Assembly (NCBI GenBank): GCA_029449235.1
Contig: JANATG010000003.1
Location: 186,001-250,000, forward strand
Length of the DNA stretch: 64,000 bases
Reading direction: 5' to 3'
Source of the DNA: Linnemannia schmuckeri
Taxonomy: Eukaryota; Mortierellomycota; Mortierellomycetes; Mortierellales; Mortierellaceae
Positions 52,587 through 64,000 of the stretch are shown piece after piece; within the stretch, counting starts at the first letter, position 1; every line of letters starts with the position of its first letter. A program made the translations under genes and the position numbers. A model generated the notes under the pieces. It was not told where the DNA came from, made no database searches, and worked only from the letters and a program-made list of their open reading frames with translations.

Positions 52587-55500
52587 TGGGCGCCACGTTT
52601 ATAATGACTGACCTGAACTGACTTGACCGAGAAATAGGATAAGGGCATTCTCACAACTACGTCTTCAAGGGAAGAAGGGAGAGAGGAGAGAAAGTGATGG
52701 AGGATCGGGTGTCAAAAAAGGGCACATTGGCGATTGTTCCTCATCCCTCTCTTTCTTCTTCCTTTCTCCGTCTACTGCTTTCTCTCCCCCTTCATTCCCT
52801 TCTTGCTCCACCCGTCATCATACATGCCCGCCCTTTTTTTCCGTTATTTGTTTGGTTTGTTTGCTTGCCTATTGTCGGCATTGAATTCTACGAATAACTT
52901 TAGGGGGCAAAAGCGACAACGATGTCTGTCCGTCTGTTTATTTGCGCGATGCTGTCAGCAATTATGGCCATCTATGAAAAAAAAAAGTATCAGAGCTTGT
53001 CGCTTTCTTGGGCGTCGAACCTTCATTCCCCCACCTTGAGCAAAAAAACAAAGGCAAGATAGGAGATGAAATGAACGGACGGACGGGTCTTTGCTTTATC
53101 CGTCGCTCTTGTCGCTTTTTTTACCCCTTGATTTTTGGTTTTCCACCGATGAATGGTAATGAATGGTAGACTAGGAGGGCTAGAGATTTGGCCACCATGT
53201 CATTTATCTTTTGGTTTTTTCTTTCTTCTTTGGCTTTGTGCTCGGACGAACGCACACCGGGGAACAATGGAACGTCTTTCTCCAGAAAAAAAAACCAGCC
53301 GTGTCAGAGAGTGCCCTTCAAGGACCAAAAGAAATGGATTGTCCAAAACCCAAGATGAAAACATCAACCTTGCCCAAACATGGACAACAATTTCTCCCTC
53401 TCCCCTCCTTTCCAGATGAATAAACGAGTGTCTCCATTCGCGCCTGTTTTCTGACGATGTCTCCTCCTTGTTTTCTATTTTCTGCCTCCAACCTGTTTGC
53501 TCAATGCCTATTCATCCAAAGTCGCTCTCCAATTGTTTTTGTTTTGTTGTGATACGTGATACGTAGTCAATTTGTTTTTGTTTGTTAATGGTGGGATGAC
53601 CCCATGCACCGGAAATTGAAGTGTCTAATAGCCGCCCCTCTCTCCCTATCCCAAATCGCTCACCGTATCGGGATGCTAAAACTCTCGGAGAATAGTACCT
53701 ATTAACCTGATCGCAGCGCACCACAATCGTTCAAATATGCAACGAAGACCAAGATTTTAATCATGTTATTGAACCATCTATACCTGCATGCCCCAGGCAT
53801 AAAATATGCACGGTAGCGAGCGGTTGTGATGGTATATGGTGAATAATGAAATGATTGACAAAGGTGTACTATCTGAGAGGTACATCGTCAAAACATCGGG
53901 GTGTCGTGGTGAAGAGATTGGTGTACCTAAACGAAGTACTTTTTACCTCTCTTGCTCTGTTTGATTGCTGGCCTTTACTCAGCCCTCCGCCTTAGACTGT
54001 TGGCTGTTGCTCAAGAGGTGTATAGGTGTCACTTTGATAACTCTCTCGCAACAAGTGGAGTCTTGCCTTCCAGGGGAAGGAGGGAGCGTTTGGGGTCATA
54101 TATGAGTACGAATACGATCTTGAAGGTATCCACTTTTTTTCCTCACCCTCACTCTCCTTTATTTCTCAGTTTCCTTCCTAACTATTTCTCCGTCGTCCTT
54201 CCTTCCCCCCCCCCCCCCTTTTTTTTTTGGAGGCGATGATGACGATGGTGTTTTGGTACCGGGTCCTAGGATTAGGAGATGTTGTGAGCGCAACACGGTA
54301 TAGATAGAAAACTCACTTTTCAAATGAACGGAGTCTACTTCTCTCCCATTTCTTTTCTCATTAACGGTTTAGTTCATGTCAGCATCCCACGTTTTTTAAT
54401 ATCCCAGTTCATGTGGCGTCAGAGCGATGGGAAACCTTGGATTGAAAGTTGTAGAAGAGAGAGAGACATAAGACGGATGTAGTAAATGTCCTAAGGTTCC
54501 TGCTTGGCAGTATGGAGTAGTCAGTTCCTATCCGATCTTCCCATGTGAAATGAGTAGATCTCTTCTCTTGTTCACAAAGAATTGAGAATAACGTTGAAGA
54601 TGATGATTAGGAGAAAGATGAACCATCGGTAAATCCATGCGATCTGGAACGTGAAAAGAGAGACGGATAGACATTTTCATTTCTTATTTGCAAGTTATCT
54701 AATTAAGAATGACTTCGATGACCGCGACTTTGTTCCGTAACAAAAACTGGGGATCGACTGGGTGACGGGAGCAAGGAAAGAAGAAAGAGTGAACATTCCA
54801 ACGAACGTGGAGAAGGGGAGATGATCTTGGGGTTTTAGAGGTTTCTTCCTACCCGTGTTGACCAGGCTGGTCAAAGATGATTCCCGTTGTCTCGATCCCC
54901 AGTATTACCATCGAATTTATTTCCTCTGTAGTCATTTATATTTCTTTGTGTGACGGACACCCTTGTTCATAACCCTTCCTGCTGAATCAGCACATCTCCG
55001 ATGCACGCAAGAAAAATAATCATAAAAAGGGTACAAATGCTCACTCGCTCCTTCTTTCTCGCCTCTCACTTCTCTTTCTCTCATTTCTCATCTCGCCCAT
55101 TGCATGAGGGTTAAAATACCATACGATGGGCGTTTAGCTGCAAAGTCAAGACTAGTGAACATATGTTGTCGCTGTCCACTCCCAATGGTCCACATTGCTA
55201 GTGCCTCTTTCTCATTCTCATAAACTCTCCTCTCAATAAGAATCTATTCTTTGCAGCTATTTTGTGTTTGTTTAGTGCTGACACTCACCTGCTTGGCGTA
55301 CCTTAAAATGCATTTGAGTTCAGATTCCTCTCCTTCTCTAGTTGTCTTCTTTTTCTTCTCGCCTTCCACTCAATTGCAAAGAAAAAAAAATCCAAAAGTG
55401 AGCATCGAGATCACACCTCCAGTGTTCTTTTTCTTCATTTTTTGCGCATGAGGGTAAGGACGGGTTGTACTTTTCGTCCTTTTTTCCCTTCTTTCATTTG

Positions 55501-55884
55501 TTCTTACTTCTGTTCCCACTTCCCTTGTTTCCCTTTTTTTCTTTCTTACCCTTGCTTCTCTCCCTCGCACTTCGCCCTTTCACCCCCTTTTGATCCTTTG
55601 GCAACCAGTCCTCCCCTTTCGCCACTCCTCAGACCCTTCTTCCCTCCCCTTTCCCGGGGCCTTTCGTCTTCCCTCTCCCTTACTCACAACCCCCGACTTA
55701 CCTTTTCCTCCCTTCCTCCCTTCCTCCTATCCTCACACTCCTCCGCTTCACACCTCCAACAGTCGCTTCTCTTTAATCAGTACACCATTCACCAATTCCT
55801 TTCTCCTACACTTACTACCTAATACCCGCCACCACCGTTCTTCCTTTCCTTCCCTCTGCTCCTCTACTTCCTCTAACAACAATA

Positions 55885-57215
55885 ATGTCGACACTACAAC
55901 CAACAGGGCTTCGCAAGTTCCTGAAATACGACACCTTGGACTTATCCCGCATAGTATCATCCAACATTGTCGATGCCCGCACGTTGCTGATTATCCGTGT
56001 GATTGTAGCATTGCACCTTGTGGCCGTGTTTATTGCGACGTTATATGTGTCTGCGAGGGATGAGGTGTTTTATATGGTCCCGACCACTTTCACCAACCTC
56101 AGTAACATTGGTCTTACTGCTTATTACTTGGTAACGATAACAACGGCATTGTCAACAGCACAATTGATCACAGATGAAAAGTCAGGCACACAAGCAATAA
56201 AATCGGGATCAATCAGTTTAATCAATCAGTTCGACAAAGAAGCAACGGTCCCCTAACACCATTTCCCCTACCTCTCTCTCTCTATCCATCCCTTAACCCT
56301 TTGATCAACCACCATCCCAAATAGACGGCAGCCTACCACTCACACAGCTTTGTCAAAAACAGGAACCTTGACTCACTCACAAACCAGCACTGGTTCCTGA
56401 CCTCGGCCCTCTCGCTCCTCTACGCCTCCGTCGTCGTCTTCCACATCGTCGTCCCCGCCATCTACTGGGGCATGCTCTTCGACCCCAACAACACCATGGA
56501 CACCCTCAACAAATACGTCGATTTCTCTCATCACGGCGCTGATTTCGCTTGTATCCTCGTCGAGATGGTGTTTAATAGGATGGAGTTGCCCTGGGTAGCT
56601 ATCTTGGGACCCTTGGGGATGATTATCTTGTACATGTTCCTTGCTTGGGTTTACTTTGCAGCGTAAGTTTTGGTTTTTGACCTTTCATTTAGTGCTCTTG
56701 TACATTCTCTCTTGACGTTTTGTACCACTTCGGATGCTTAAAAACGATTGTCGGATGCAAACATTGAAAGTCAATTCCTCTTCCCCGTCCTCCCCTTACT
56801 CTTCTCGCTTGAACAAATTAGTCGTGGGGAGTGGTTGTACGGGTTCTTGGACTGGTCCAAGGGTCCAGTCGCAGCAGGATGGTACATCGGCCTCCTCGCT
56901 ATCTTTGCTTTACTCTTCGTCCTTCAAAAGTATATCCACCAGGGTCGTGATTCGGCCTTAAAGGGCCGTCGTGCGATTGTTGCTGCCCAAGACGGAACTG
57001 GCGCCTTCGAGAAGCACCACCAGCAGGAACAGCAGAGCAATGCTGCTGTTGTTGCTGCTGCTGTGGATGAGGAAGCAGGGCTCGGTGGACAAGTCCAAGA
57101 TATGAAGAATGGAGGAGGAGATAAGGTCGAGTTGGAAGATATTCCTTTGCGGGATGAGAAAGAAGAGGTTCCTGAGGTAAATGTTGCGGTATCCAAGCAG
57201 GAGATTGATGCCTAA
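55885..57215 (+). CDS. FAR-17a/AIG1-like (rolling-stone type) multi-pass membrane protein
   Basis: Three exons (55885-56130, 56325-56662, 56822-57215) join in phases 0 and 2 to 325 residues. About six hydrophobic segments are present: LLIIRVIVALHLVAVFIATL, a Tyr-rich segment (FTNLSNIGLTAYYL), LTSALSLLYASVVVFHIVVP, WVAILGPLGMIILYMFLAWV, and GWYIGLLAIFALLFVLQ. Family-like features are YHSHSF, the FSHHGADFACILVEMVFNRM stretch where a conserved HHG/HHxxN lies, and GEWLYGFLDWSKGP near the last helix. The C-tail (residues 245-325) is hydrophilic with a Gln/Ala run and Asp/Glu-rich end. Related proteins include lipid hydrolases (AIG1/ADTRP) with a conserved His, but an enzyme role here is inference. 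A pyrimidine-rich leader precedes the ATG. Confidence 0.75.
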
Positions 57216-58821
57216 GCCACCCTGCCTTTTTTTTTTCTCTTGCTTCTCGCTCCGTAGTTTACCTTACACATCACGCCTATCCCTAATTTACGTTGCATTC
57301 TACCATATCCCTAATACACTACACCTAATGGCCCACTTCCATCGACAGCCTTGGCCAAGACTGGGCTGTTCCTCTTCCTGTGACACACACCTACACGCAT
57401 TTTGGGCCATTAATGGAAAATAGTATGGAGTTGTTCACTCGCACCCAGCCATACACTTCAGCCCCAAAGAAGTACCAGTTATCCTTTTCTCTCGTTTTCT
57501 TCCCCACTCCTGTCTGCTTCTCAAGTGACCTGAGGGCATATGATAGAGGAGAGGAAAGGATGGGCTCGCATATTTTTCATGATTTGTTTTTCATTATGTG
57601 AGCTTTCAAAAGCCTGCCCGACAACTCTCTCACTGCATTTGCTCGCCTGCTTGCTTTCCTGCTTATCCAGAAACGAAGAGATGTTTTGGGATGGGACAAT
57701 AAGGATGTGAGTAAGAAGCAAGAAGGGAGAGAAGAAGAGGAGGAGGAGGAGGAGGAGGAGGGGGAGGAAAAAAAGACAATTGAGACGCTACATAGTTTCA
57801 ATCGCGGTGTGGGAGTGACAAGGGAGTAGACGGAGACGTAGGAAGTTCTGTTCTGTTTGTGTGCTCTTCTTCTTTCTTCCCAAGGCTGGTTGCATGCTTC
57901 TGGTTTTATTTTGACCCCCTCGCCTCACATAGCCTTCCTACCAATACCCTGCCTTCCCTCCTTCCATCAATTTTTCATCCATCCGGGCTACGAGTGTCTG
58001 TTCAGGAATGGATAGCAACTAAAAAAAGGATCTGTGCAGAGCAACAGCGATAACGTTCTTTCTGTGTAGCGCTAGGAGGGATGAAAGGAATCTCCGAGGT
58101 TTGGTATAAAGGGATTTGTGGGTGTATCAGAAACACACACGCCACTAGTGCATTCCTTTCCGTGTTTTTGAATGGCAGCCAGCCTTGCCCACAGCCCGTC
58201 ATCATCATGCTCGAAGGAGAGAGGGAGGGAGGGAGAAAGGCTTGATTCTGCACAGCGCCCATCCCATAGACAGAGAAGGGAGGATAGAAATCCCTCATGC
58301 CCGGGTTGCTGGTAAAAATAACAGGCGAATGGCTGATCGGTGTTCTACCATCCTGCTTTACCTACTATCCCCATGCTTGACCGTATGCCTTGACCATTGT
58401 CAAGGGAATACAAGGCAAGGATGTGTGTTTTTGGAGTGCCCAACCAACGACGTAATTGAACCTCTGTGAGTAAGTGACTTGCAGTCTTGCACCCACTATT
58501 CCCCATAGGTCTATTTCTGAATTTCACTTGAGACTTTTGATTTGATGAGTGCTCTCATCGAGTGAAGTGATATGAACCTTAATCGACCCCTCTCGCCATC
58601 ATTGTTGTTCCTGGTTTTGTGGCACTACTCTTTCCCCTGGCGCCCTCTTCTCTTTCTCTCTATCTTTCTTATTTCTTCTCTCGTCTCCTGCTCCTCTTCT
58701 TCTCTCTTTTTCTTCTTCTTTACTCTCCACTCTCCCACAACCCTTGTACCTTTTACTTTTCTACCCTCCCGCTCACACACATACCCTAATCCTCCTCTCC
58801 TCTTACACAACACATACAACC
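57216..58821. other. Intergenic spacer
   Basis: This holds the 3' flank of the AIG1-like gene, a (GGA)n stretch at about 57732-57760, and the pyrimidine-rich leader of the surface-protein gene (58570-58821). No gene is seen. Confidence 0.5.
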
Positions 58822-60058
58822 ATGAAGTTCACAACGACCGTCGCCGTCATCGCCCTCGGAGCCACCGCCATCTCCTCGGCCCAAGCAGCCCTCTCACCCG
58901 CTTGCACAACCTACCTCACCGCCTTGAGCGCACCCACCAACCCCCTCGCTAAATGCAGAGTCTACACCTCCCTCGGCTTCCCCGCCTTGACCCACGCCAA
59001 CGACCACGACACCCCCAAGCTCCAGAAGGCCATTACCGACTACTGTGCCACCCCTGCTTGCACCCCCGAGCAGTACGCTGGTGTCTATAAGGATATTAAT
59101 GCCAACTGTGCTGCTGATATGGTTCCTGCCAACCAGGCTGACCTTGGTGCCACTATGTACATGTGGTAAGTTGCCTCTTGCTGTCTTTTTTTTTTTTGTG
59201 ATGAAAAGGGAGTGAGGAGGATGAACTTTGTAAACGTACTTGGTTGCCGGTCTCCTTCGTTTCTATCTCTTTCGCCATTTTCTTTGGTTGAATGGTCCAG
59301 GCCTTTTCTTCCTTCGCTATAAACTGTTTCGCCCTGTTTTTTGTTTGTCATTGTTATTGCTTTCACTGTTGGAAAGGGCTGTTTTAATCGACACCATTTG
59401 TACAAAACAGCAAAAAGCTAAAAGGAAACAAAATCGGCTCCTTGTGGTCACACAAAACATCCGTTTCCATTTGTCAAATTTAATATTAATATAAACCTCA
59501 TTTCACGCCACCCTCAATCGAAATTCTATTAGGTACATGTCTCCCCCACAACGCGAGGCGGTCTGCTTGCAGAGCAGCAAGAACACAACCTGCGTGATCG
59601 ACTCGATCAACGAGATGATTGCCCGTGCCCAGTTCCCCAACAACAACAAGAACGAGGACGATCTCTACGGATACCTCCAATACGTCACCCCCATGCAGTC
59701 CGTCAAGGATACCAACGCCACCGCCTTCTGCACTACTTGCAACCAGCAGGTCGCCAACATCTTCTCCAACTATTATACTAAAAACCCCTCGCCCTATGTC
59801 TTGAACTTTGAGCAGAAGTTGACCAGTGCCAAGTATAACGATGACTTGTCGTATCAGTACAAGACCTCTTGCCAGGTTACTCTTGGTGCTGACTTCAAGC
59901 CTGTCGACAAGGACACCACTGATTCTTCTAACCCTAGTGCTAACAAGCCTACCGGCAAGGATGATAAGGGCAATGCTGGTCAATCTGCTGTTGTCTTGTC
60001 GATGGGCAGTGTTGCTGCTACCGTTGCTGCCGTCGCTGGTGTCCTCGCCATGTTCTAA
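58822..60058 (+). CDS. Secreted Cys-rich, probably GPI-anchored cell-surface protein
   Basis: Two exons (58822-59165 and 59533-60058) join within a Trp codon (TG|G) to 289 residues. It opens with a signal peptide (MKFTTTVAVIALGATAISSA, cleavage after AQA). The mature part has ten Cys, suggesting five disulfides. The first half has SPACTTYL, LAKCRVYTSLGFPALT, DYCATPACTPEQYAGVYKDI, and NANCAADMV; the second has EAVCLQSSKNTTCVIDSINE, FCTTCNQQVANIFSNYY and TSCQVTLGADF. A Ser/Thr/Lys/Asn/Gly linker follows (residues 240-265), then a small-residue site and hydrophobic tail (SAVVLSMGSVAATVAAVAGV), as in GPI-anchored fungal wall proteins. No catalytic motif is visible. The coding sequence is C-rich at third positions, typical of highly expressed fungal genes. 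Confidence 0.85.
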
Positions 60059-60526
60059 GCCAGTAGAATAGATATATAGATTTAAAAATGTTGTCACCGT
60101 TGAGTTAGTCTTTTGAAGCAGGTTCTTTTTTGTATTTTAAATCAACGTGTGAGGCAGCGTGTCCCTTTCCAACAATAATAACAACAAAAACATTAATCGA
60201 TTGCCCGTTATACACTGTCATTGCCATTGTTGAAGTTTTCTATTCTTTTGTTCGACTTCTCAACGCAGTACAAGGAAGCACTGCCATTTTATACTTGCCA
60301 CCAGCTCGTGCTGACGTTGTCTTGATCAAAGAGTGTCAATGTAGGTTGCAGCTCGTTTTTCTAGGCTAGAGTCCGATTCCTCACGTGCAGGAATAAACTA
60401 TTCATGCTCTTCTTGCATTTAGCCCTCCGCTGTAAAAAGTGCAGTTTTTCTAGTTCCGTTTCTCACATCTTTTTTTTTTTTCTGACCTTATTCAAACATT
60501 TCACAAACAACAACCACATACATACA
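60059..60526. other. Intergenic spacer
   Basis: This holds the 3' flank of the GPI-type gene and the leader of the small secreted gene (T run near 60471-60481). Nothing else is visible. Confidence 0.5.
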
Positions 60527-62008
60527 ATGCGCTTGACAACCGTTTCACTCACCCTTTCGCTGGCATTCGCCTTCCTTGCCTCGGCAGCACCTGCACCTCA
60601 ACACGAGAGTAAGGCCATCCACCCAACCACAACACTTAGCACTTCACACTTAACAGCAACAGCAACCTCACTCCTTTTCTGAACAAAAAAAAATATTATT
60701 GCCCACCCGTCTGTCCGCATGCTCTTCCGCCCAGCACACCCAACACAGTCTATTTTTACCCGCACTTACATACCCGCATCGCACCACAACAACCACACAT
60801 ACACATACATCACCACCACTACGCCGCACACTTTCCTTCCCTCTGCGCTTCTCTCCCTCTTTTTCTTGCAATGCTTACAACTACAGGACATCAACACGAC
60901 AGACAATCACAGAACAAGAACAAGAACAATTGAAGGGAGACAAGCGAGCGATGCGCTACTGTTTTTTTCAAGGTGGCCACGACCGATGGACGGACAGCAC
61001 AGTGACCCACTTATCCACCGCCCATACGGGATACATACTTTTTTATTTATTTATTTATCTTGCTCACAAGGCCCACCATGCCACCTACCCATCCACCTAT
61101 TTATTTCTCACAGGAAGAGCGATTAGCGGATTGATACGCCATTCGTACGCCCGAACGAAGGAAAGAAGGACATACAGGGCTAGGATATGACAAAATACCA
61201 TGCGAATTGCTCTTTACACCCACCACGTACACAACATACTCCTTCGATCCTTTATCGCAGCGCTTGTTCCATATTAGTGCACCCTACCTAACCGCCCGAA
61301 AAACACGCGCACACACCTTCACATACATCGTAACAGCAAACCATCATATCAGCAGAGTACGCTAACCGTCCTCTCTCTCTCCTTCTCCCTTCATCCCTCA
61401 TTCTTCCCATCAATCACCTAACAATGCCCTCCCCCCTTGCATATAAAATAGCCGCAGAACAAGAATCATGCGTGGATAAATGCCTGAAGACAGAGGAAGA
61501 CTGTCTACTGGAATCGGTCAGCATGTCACAGTGTGTGATCGATTTCGATACTTGTCACCAGATCTGCTTTCCCGAGGAACATATCCCTGATGGACCTTCA
61601 CCCGCTACATTACCCGCCGCACCTGGAACACCAGGAAATGGAGATGGAGATGGAAGTGGAATTAAGAAGCATAAGGATGTGACGGATCAGGGCACGACAG
61701 ATAACGACGACGATAATGATGAGGATAATGATGAAGACGACCAGGACGAGAATGAGGATCTTGGAGTTGCTGCCGGTGCTGCTATTGGTGGTGGGAGGAC
61801 GAAGGTGTTGCATGGAAAGGGCAAGGGTAGCAATGGACATACAGGAGTCAAGGCGGCGGCGAAGGAGGCTGTGGGGTTGACAATGACGCCAGAGGAGATC
61901 AACAGGTTGCAGCAGAGTTATACGGATGAAGATGATGAGAGTATCATTGATGCACCTGCTGGTGGAGAGGATGCTGCCGAGTTTGATGACGATCCTTCCG
62001 ACTACTAG
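60527..62008 (+). CDS. Small secreted protein with symmetrical six-Cys pattern and acidic tail
   Basis: Two exons (60527-60608 and 61452-62008) join in phase 1 to 212 residues; the 843-bp intron is long for this window. Exon 1 encodes a signal peptide (MRLTTVSLTLSLAFAFLASA, then APAPQHE). Exon 2 at once gives a Cys domain: ESCVDKCLKTEEDC, LLESVSMSQCVIDFDTCHQI, C. Spacing is C-x3-C-x6-C-x9-C-x6-C-x3-C, a palindromic pattern that suits a helical hairpin with three disulfides. A Pro/Gly-rich linker, an Asp/Asn/Glu run, a Gly/Lys-rich segment, and an acidic end (DEDDESIIDAPAGGEDAAEF) follow. No GPI tail is present. It could be a small secreted effector or wall protein; the function is unknown. 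Confidence 0.75.
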
Positions 62009-62315
62009 ATGTGGGGGGTATCGATGATGGCGCGTTCGGCGGTTGGGAAGCGTTCAGGATGAGTCTTTCGAATCGGCGGACGAGTAACGACAATCAACGA
62101 CATCATCAACGATACCAGCAACGACAGCAACCAAAAGTACTTGAATAAATAATTCACGAGGGCAGCGAGGAATGTGTTGATCACATTCTGCATAATGCCT
62201 CCTTCAAAAAAACCTCATGGACATCACATACATGAAAAAAAATCTAGAAATGCGGTTCCTTTTTATCTACGATAAATGTTACTGCTTCTACGTTCTCACT
62301 CTTTCTATGTACTTA
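62009..62315. other. Convergent spacer
   Basis: 307 bp between the stops of the small secreted gene and the aspartyl-tRNA synthetase gene; no gene seen. Confidence 0.5.
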
Positions 62316-64000
62316 TTACACAACACGGATCTTGTACTCGTTGAGTTGCTGGTCCGTCAAAGCCGAGGGGCTCCCCACCACCAAATCACGCCCAGAAGCT
62401 GATTTCGGGAACGCAATGACATCGCGGATCGAGGGGGTCTCGCACAAGATGGCCATCAGTCTATCGAATCCGAGTGCCAGACCTCCGTGTGGCGGGCATC
62501 CAAAGGATAGTGCGTCAATTAGGTGTGTGAACCTGGAACTTTCTTGTGGTGACATCTATTATTGTGTTGGTGTAGAGAGTGTGAATGGATTAAAAGTAAG
62601 TCCATATATGTTGGTGAGAGCTACATTTGTTTTCTTGGTGAGAGTATATATCAAAAGATTACCTTGAGGACATGATCAAAGACGTAAGTTTGAAGTTTTG
62701 GCGAATGGATACGAATCGACCCGCCACCAATCTCCACACCATTAAGCACCAAATCGTAATGCTGTCCCCGGACCTTCTCAGGTGCAGATTGAAGGAGGTG
62801 CAAGTCCTCAGGATGAGGAGCAGTGAAGGGGTGGTGAGTAGCTTGGAAGCGGACGCCACGGGATTGTTGGTCCGAGGAAAGGATTTGCTCGGGTGGAGAG
62901 AAAAGCGGGAAGCCTTCGACCCAGAGGAAGTTGTATTGTGATACTGGGATCTCCATCATTCCTAGAGGGAGAGAAAGAGAGAGGGGGTAGTGGGAGTGAG
63001 CATGATAGAGGTTAGTTATGAGACTTTTTGATAATCAAGTAAGAAGACGACACTGTGTGTAATGATGCTTACCTTTGGACTTGAGGACATTGGCGAGTTC
63101 CAGGCGGATCTTGCCCAGTTCGGTTTGGCCACCCTACAACACGAAAACCAAAGCAGAGGATTAATCATAGGTCCTGACACCCATCACTTCCCAAGATACA
63201 GCCGATTTCATAAAAGAACAGTGCTTGGTTTGTTGTGCTACTCACAGAGAGGAAAGCAGTTCGCTTGTTAAGGATAATGGTGTCTCCGATCTGGACGCCG
63301 ACTTTAGAGTTCACGGCAGCCACATCCACAGGTCCTTGGATCTCATGCGTGTACGGCAGCTTGTGCAGCCATGTGTCGATATTCTTTTCCGTGACCTTGA
63401 CTACTGGCAACACCTAATAACATATAAGCAGCACATGTGCAAAACAAGTGTGTCAGAGCCATTGCTATCATGCAAGATACTACTGAGAAAGTACGATTCC
63501 GAAAGAAGTGGCCATGCTACAAGTAAGGCTACCTTGTTATCAAGCTGAGCAAGTTTCTTGAGCTCAGATCCAGACAGCTTCATATCACTCTTCATAACAA
63601 TGGCCTCGATAATATTATCTCCTGTAATATCCGTAATATGTTGGATCTCCAAACCGAATCGGGTATCGGGTTTGTCGGATCCATACTTAGACATGGCGAC
63701 TTGATAGTTCATCCGGGGGAACTCCTTTCCGTCAAAGAGCTCGACGTCCTTTAGTTTTCTCCATACTGAACGAACAAGGCCCTCGACTAGGTTCTGAATA
63801 TCACGGGCTGATCCGAATGAGACCTCCAGATCAATCTAAGTAAGACAGAAATTGAGAAAGTCATGTATTGTCAGCAAGTAGTACGGAAACACACTGGACA
63901 AAAGGGTTTGAGAAAATGAAAACTTTGTTGTCAAGTGCGGAATTGCTGTATACCTGTGTAAACTCGGGCTGGCGATCTGCGCGAAGATCCTCGTCTCTGA
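62316..64000 (-). CDS. Aspartyl-tRNA synthetase, mitochondrial (bacterial-type), C-terminal part
   Basis: This class II enzyme charges tRNA-Asp. Six exons are seen, continuing off the right edge: beyond 64000 to 63954, 63835-63533, 63413-63246, 63133-63073, 62961-62663, and 62555-62316. All joins keep frame (phases 0, 0, 0, 1, 0). Class II and AspRS motifs in order: RQPEFTQIDLEVSF (motif 2 region); [20 protein letters not shown] (the RxxYxxA...YGSDKPD signature); [45 protein letters not shown]; and motif 3, [20 protein letters not shown], then [15 protein letters not shown]. The GAD-type insertion between YGSDKPD and the motif of exon 62961 and the IGGGSIRIH element mark the bacterial/mitochondrial subclass, not the cytosolic enzyme. 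The N-terminal anticodon-binding domain is outside the window. Confidence 0.95.

Larger units (their letters stand above)
50655..55884. other. Long gene-poor spacer (5.2 kb)
   Basis: After the upstream region of the seven-transmembrane gene there are purine-rich (51000-51500) and pyrimidine-rich (52700-52860, 55450-55880) stretches, a (CAACT)n repeat, a 34-base T run and a C/T run near 54208-54230. No set of exons with protein-like content could be joined. The last 250 bp are the pyrimidine-rich leader of the gene at 55885. Non-coding transcripts are possible. Confidence 0.45.

Noticed and set aside
60699..61190. Plus frames of 135-163 residues inside the intron of the small secreted gene
   Set aside because: His/Thr/Tyr-rich translations of CA-rich DNA; the flanking exons join without them and carry the coherent signal peptide and Cys domain.
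1..64000. CRISPR arrays, bacterial operons or phage genes
   Set aside because: No direct-repeat/spacer arrays; genes are split by GT-AG introns and have eukaryotic promoters.

Overview
The window is eukaryotic nuclear DNA from a filamentous fungus, most likely an early-diverging one of the Mortierella type (Mortierellomycota). The evidence is split genes with short GT-AG introns, homopolymer runs of 20-35 bases between genes, wide pyrimidine-rich spacers, a nuclear 28S rRNA relic, a bacterial-type (mitochondrial) aspartyl-tRNA synthetase, a SAP18 homologue and an alternative NADH dehydrogenase. The WD40 and leucine-rich-repeat proteins also resemble families I associate with Mortierella. The taxon is inferred, not proven. 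About 23 genes or gene relics can be supported; exon borders were set by splice motifs, frame continuity and family motifs.

Left part (1-16.2 kb, all minus strand): the 5' end of an unknown Ser/Thr-rich gene; a four-exon mitochondrial type II NADH dehydrogenase; a membrane-anchored N-formylglutamate-amidohydrolase-like protein; a secreted Lys-Pro-Gly repeat protein; a decayed WD40 gene; and a secreted 797-residue Gly/Pro-then-Asp repeat protein. The two repeat proteins have similar signal peptides but opposite charge.

Accessory island (18.2-24.6 kb): a 3' fragment of 28S rRNA (about 540 bp), an F-box/LRR gene with ten 84-bp repeats, three further short 28S fragments in the same orientation, a secreted orphan, a decayed pyrimidine-rich repeat, and a 668-residue coiled-coil protein ending in two LRRs of the same type. 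This is the best candidate for an undescribed system: an LRR recognition-type family whose copies lie next to rRNA-derived repeats.

Middle (26-45 kb): four members of an unrecognised acidic family (KRR and VSPPSSS N-terminus, F-K-W basic motif, acidic body), one with an in-frame stop, interleaved with a tandem pair of UNC93-like transporters and a tandem pair of GNAT acetyltransferases. An ATG-less but protein-like relic lies beside the fourth member.

Right part (45-64 kb): SAP18, a seven-transmembrane receptor-like protein with an ectodomain and a 1.5-kb intron, a FAR-17a/AIG1-like membrane protein, a probable GPI-anchored Cys-rich surface protein, a small secreted protein with a symmetrical six-Cys pattern, and the 3' part of mitochondrial aspartyl-tRNA synthetase running off the right edge. 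Two gene-poor stretches (34.5-39.2 and 50.7-55.9 kb) show no convincing gene. I saw no CRISPR array, tRNA or intact transposase.
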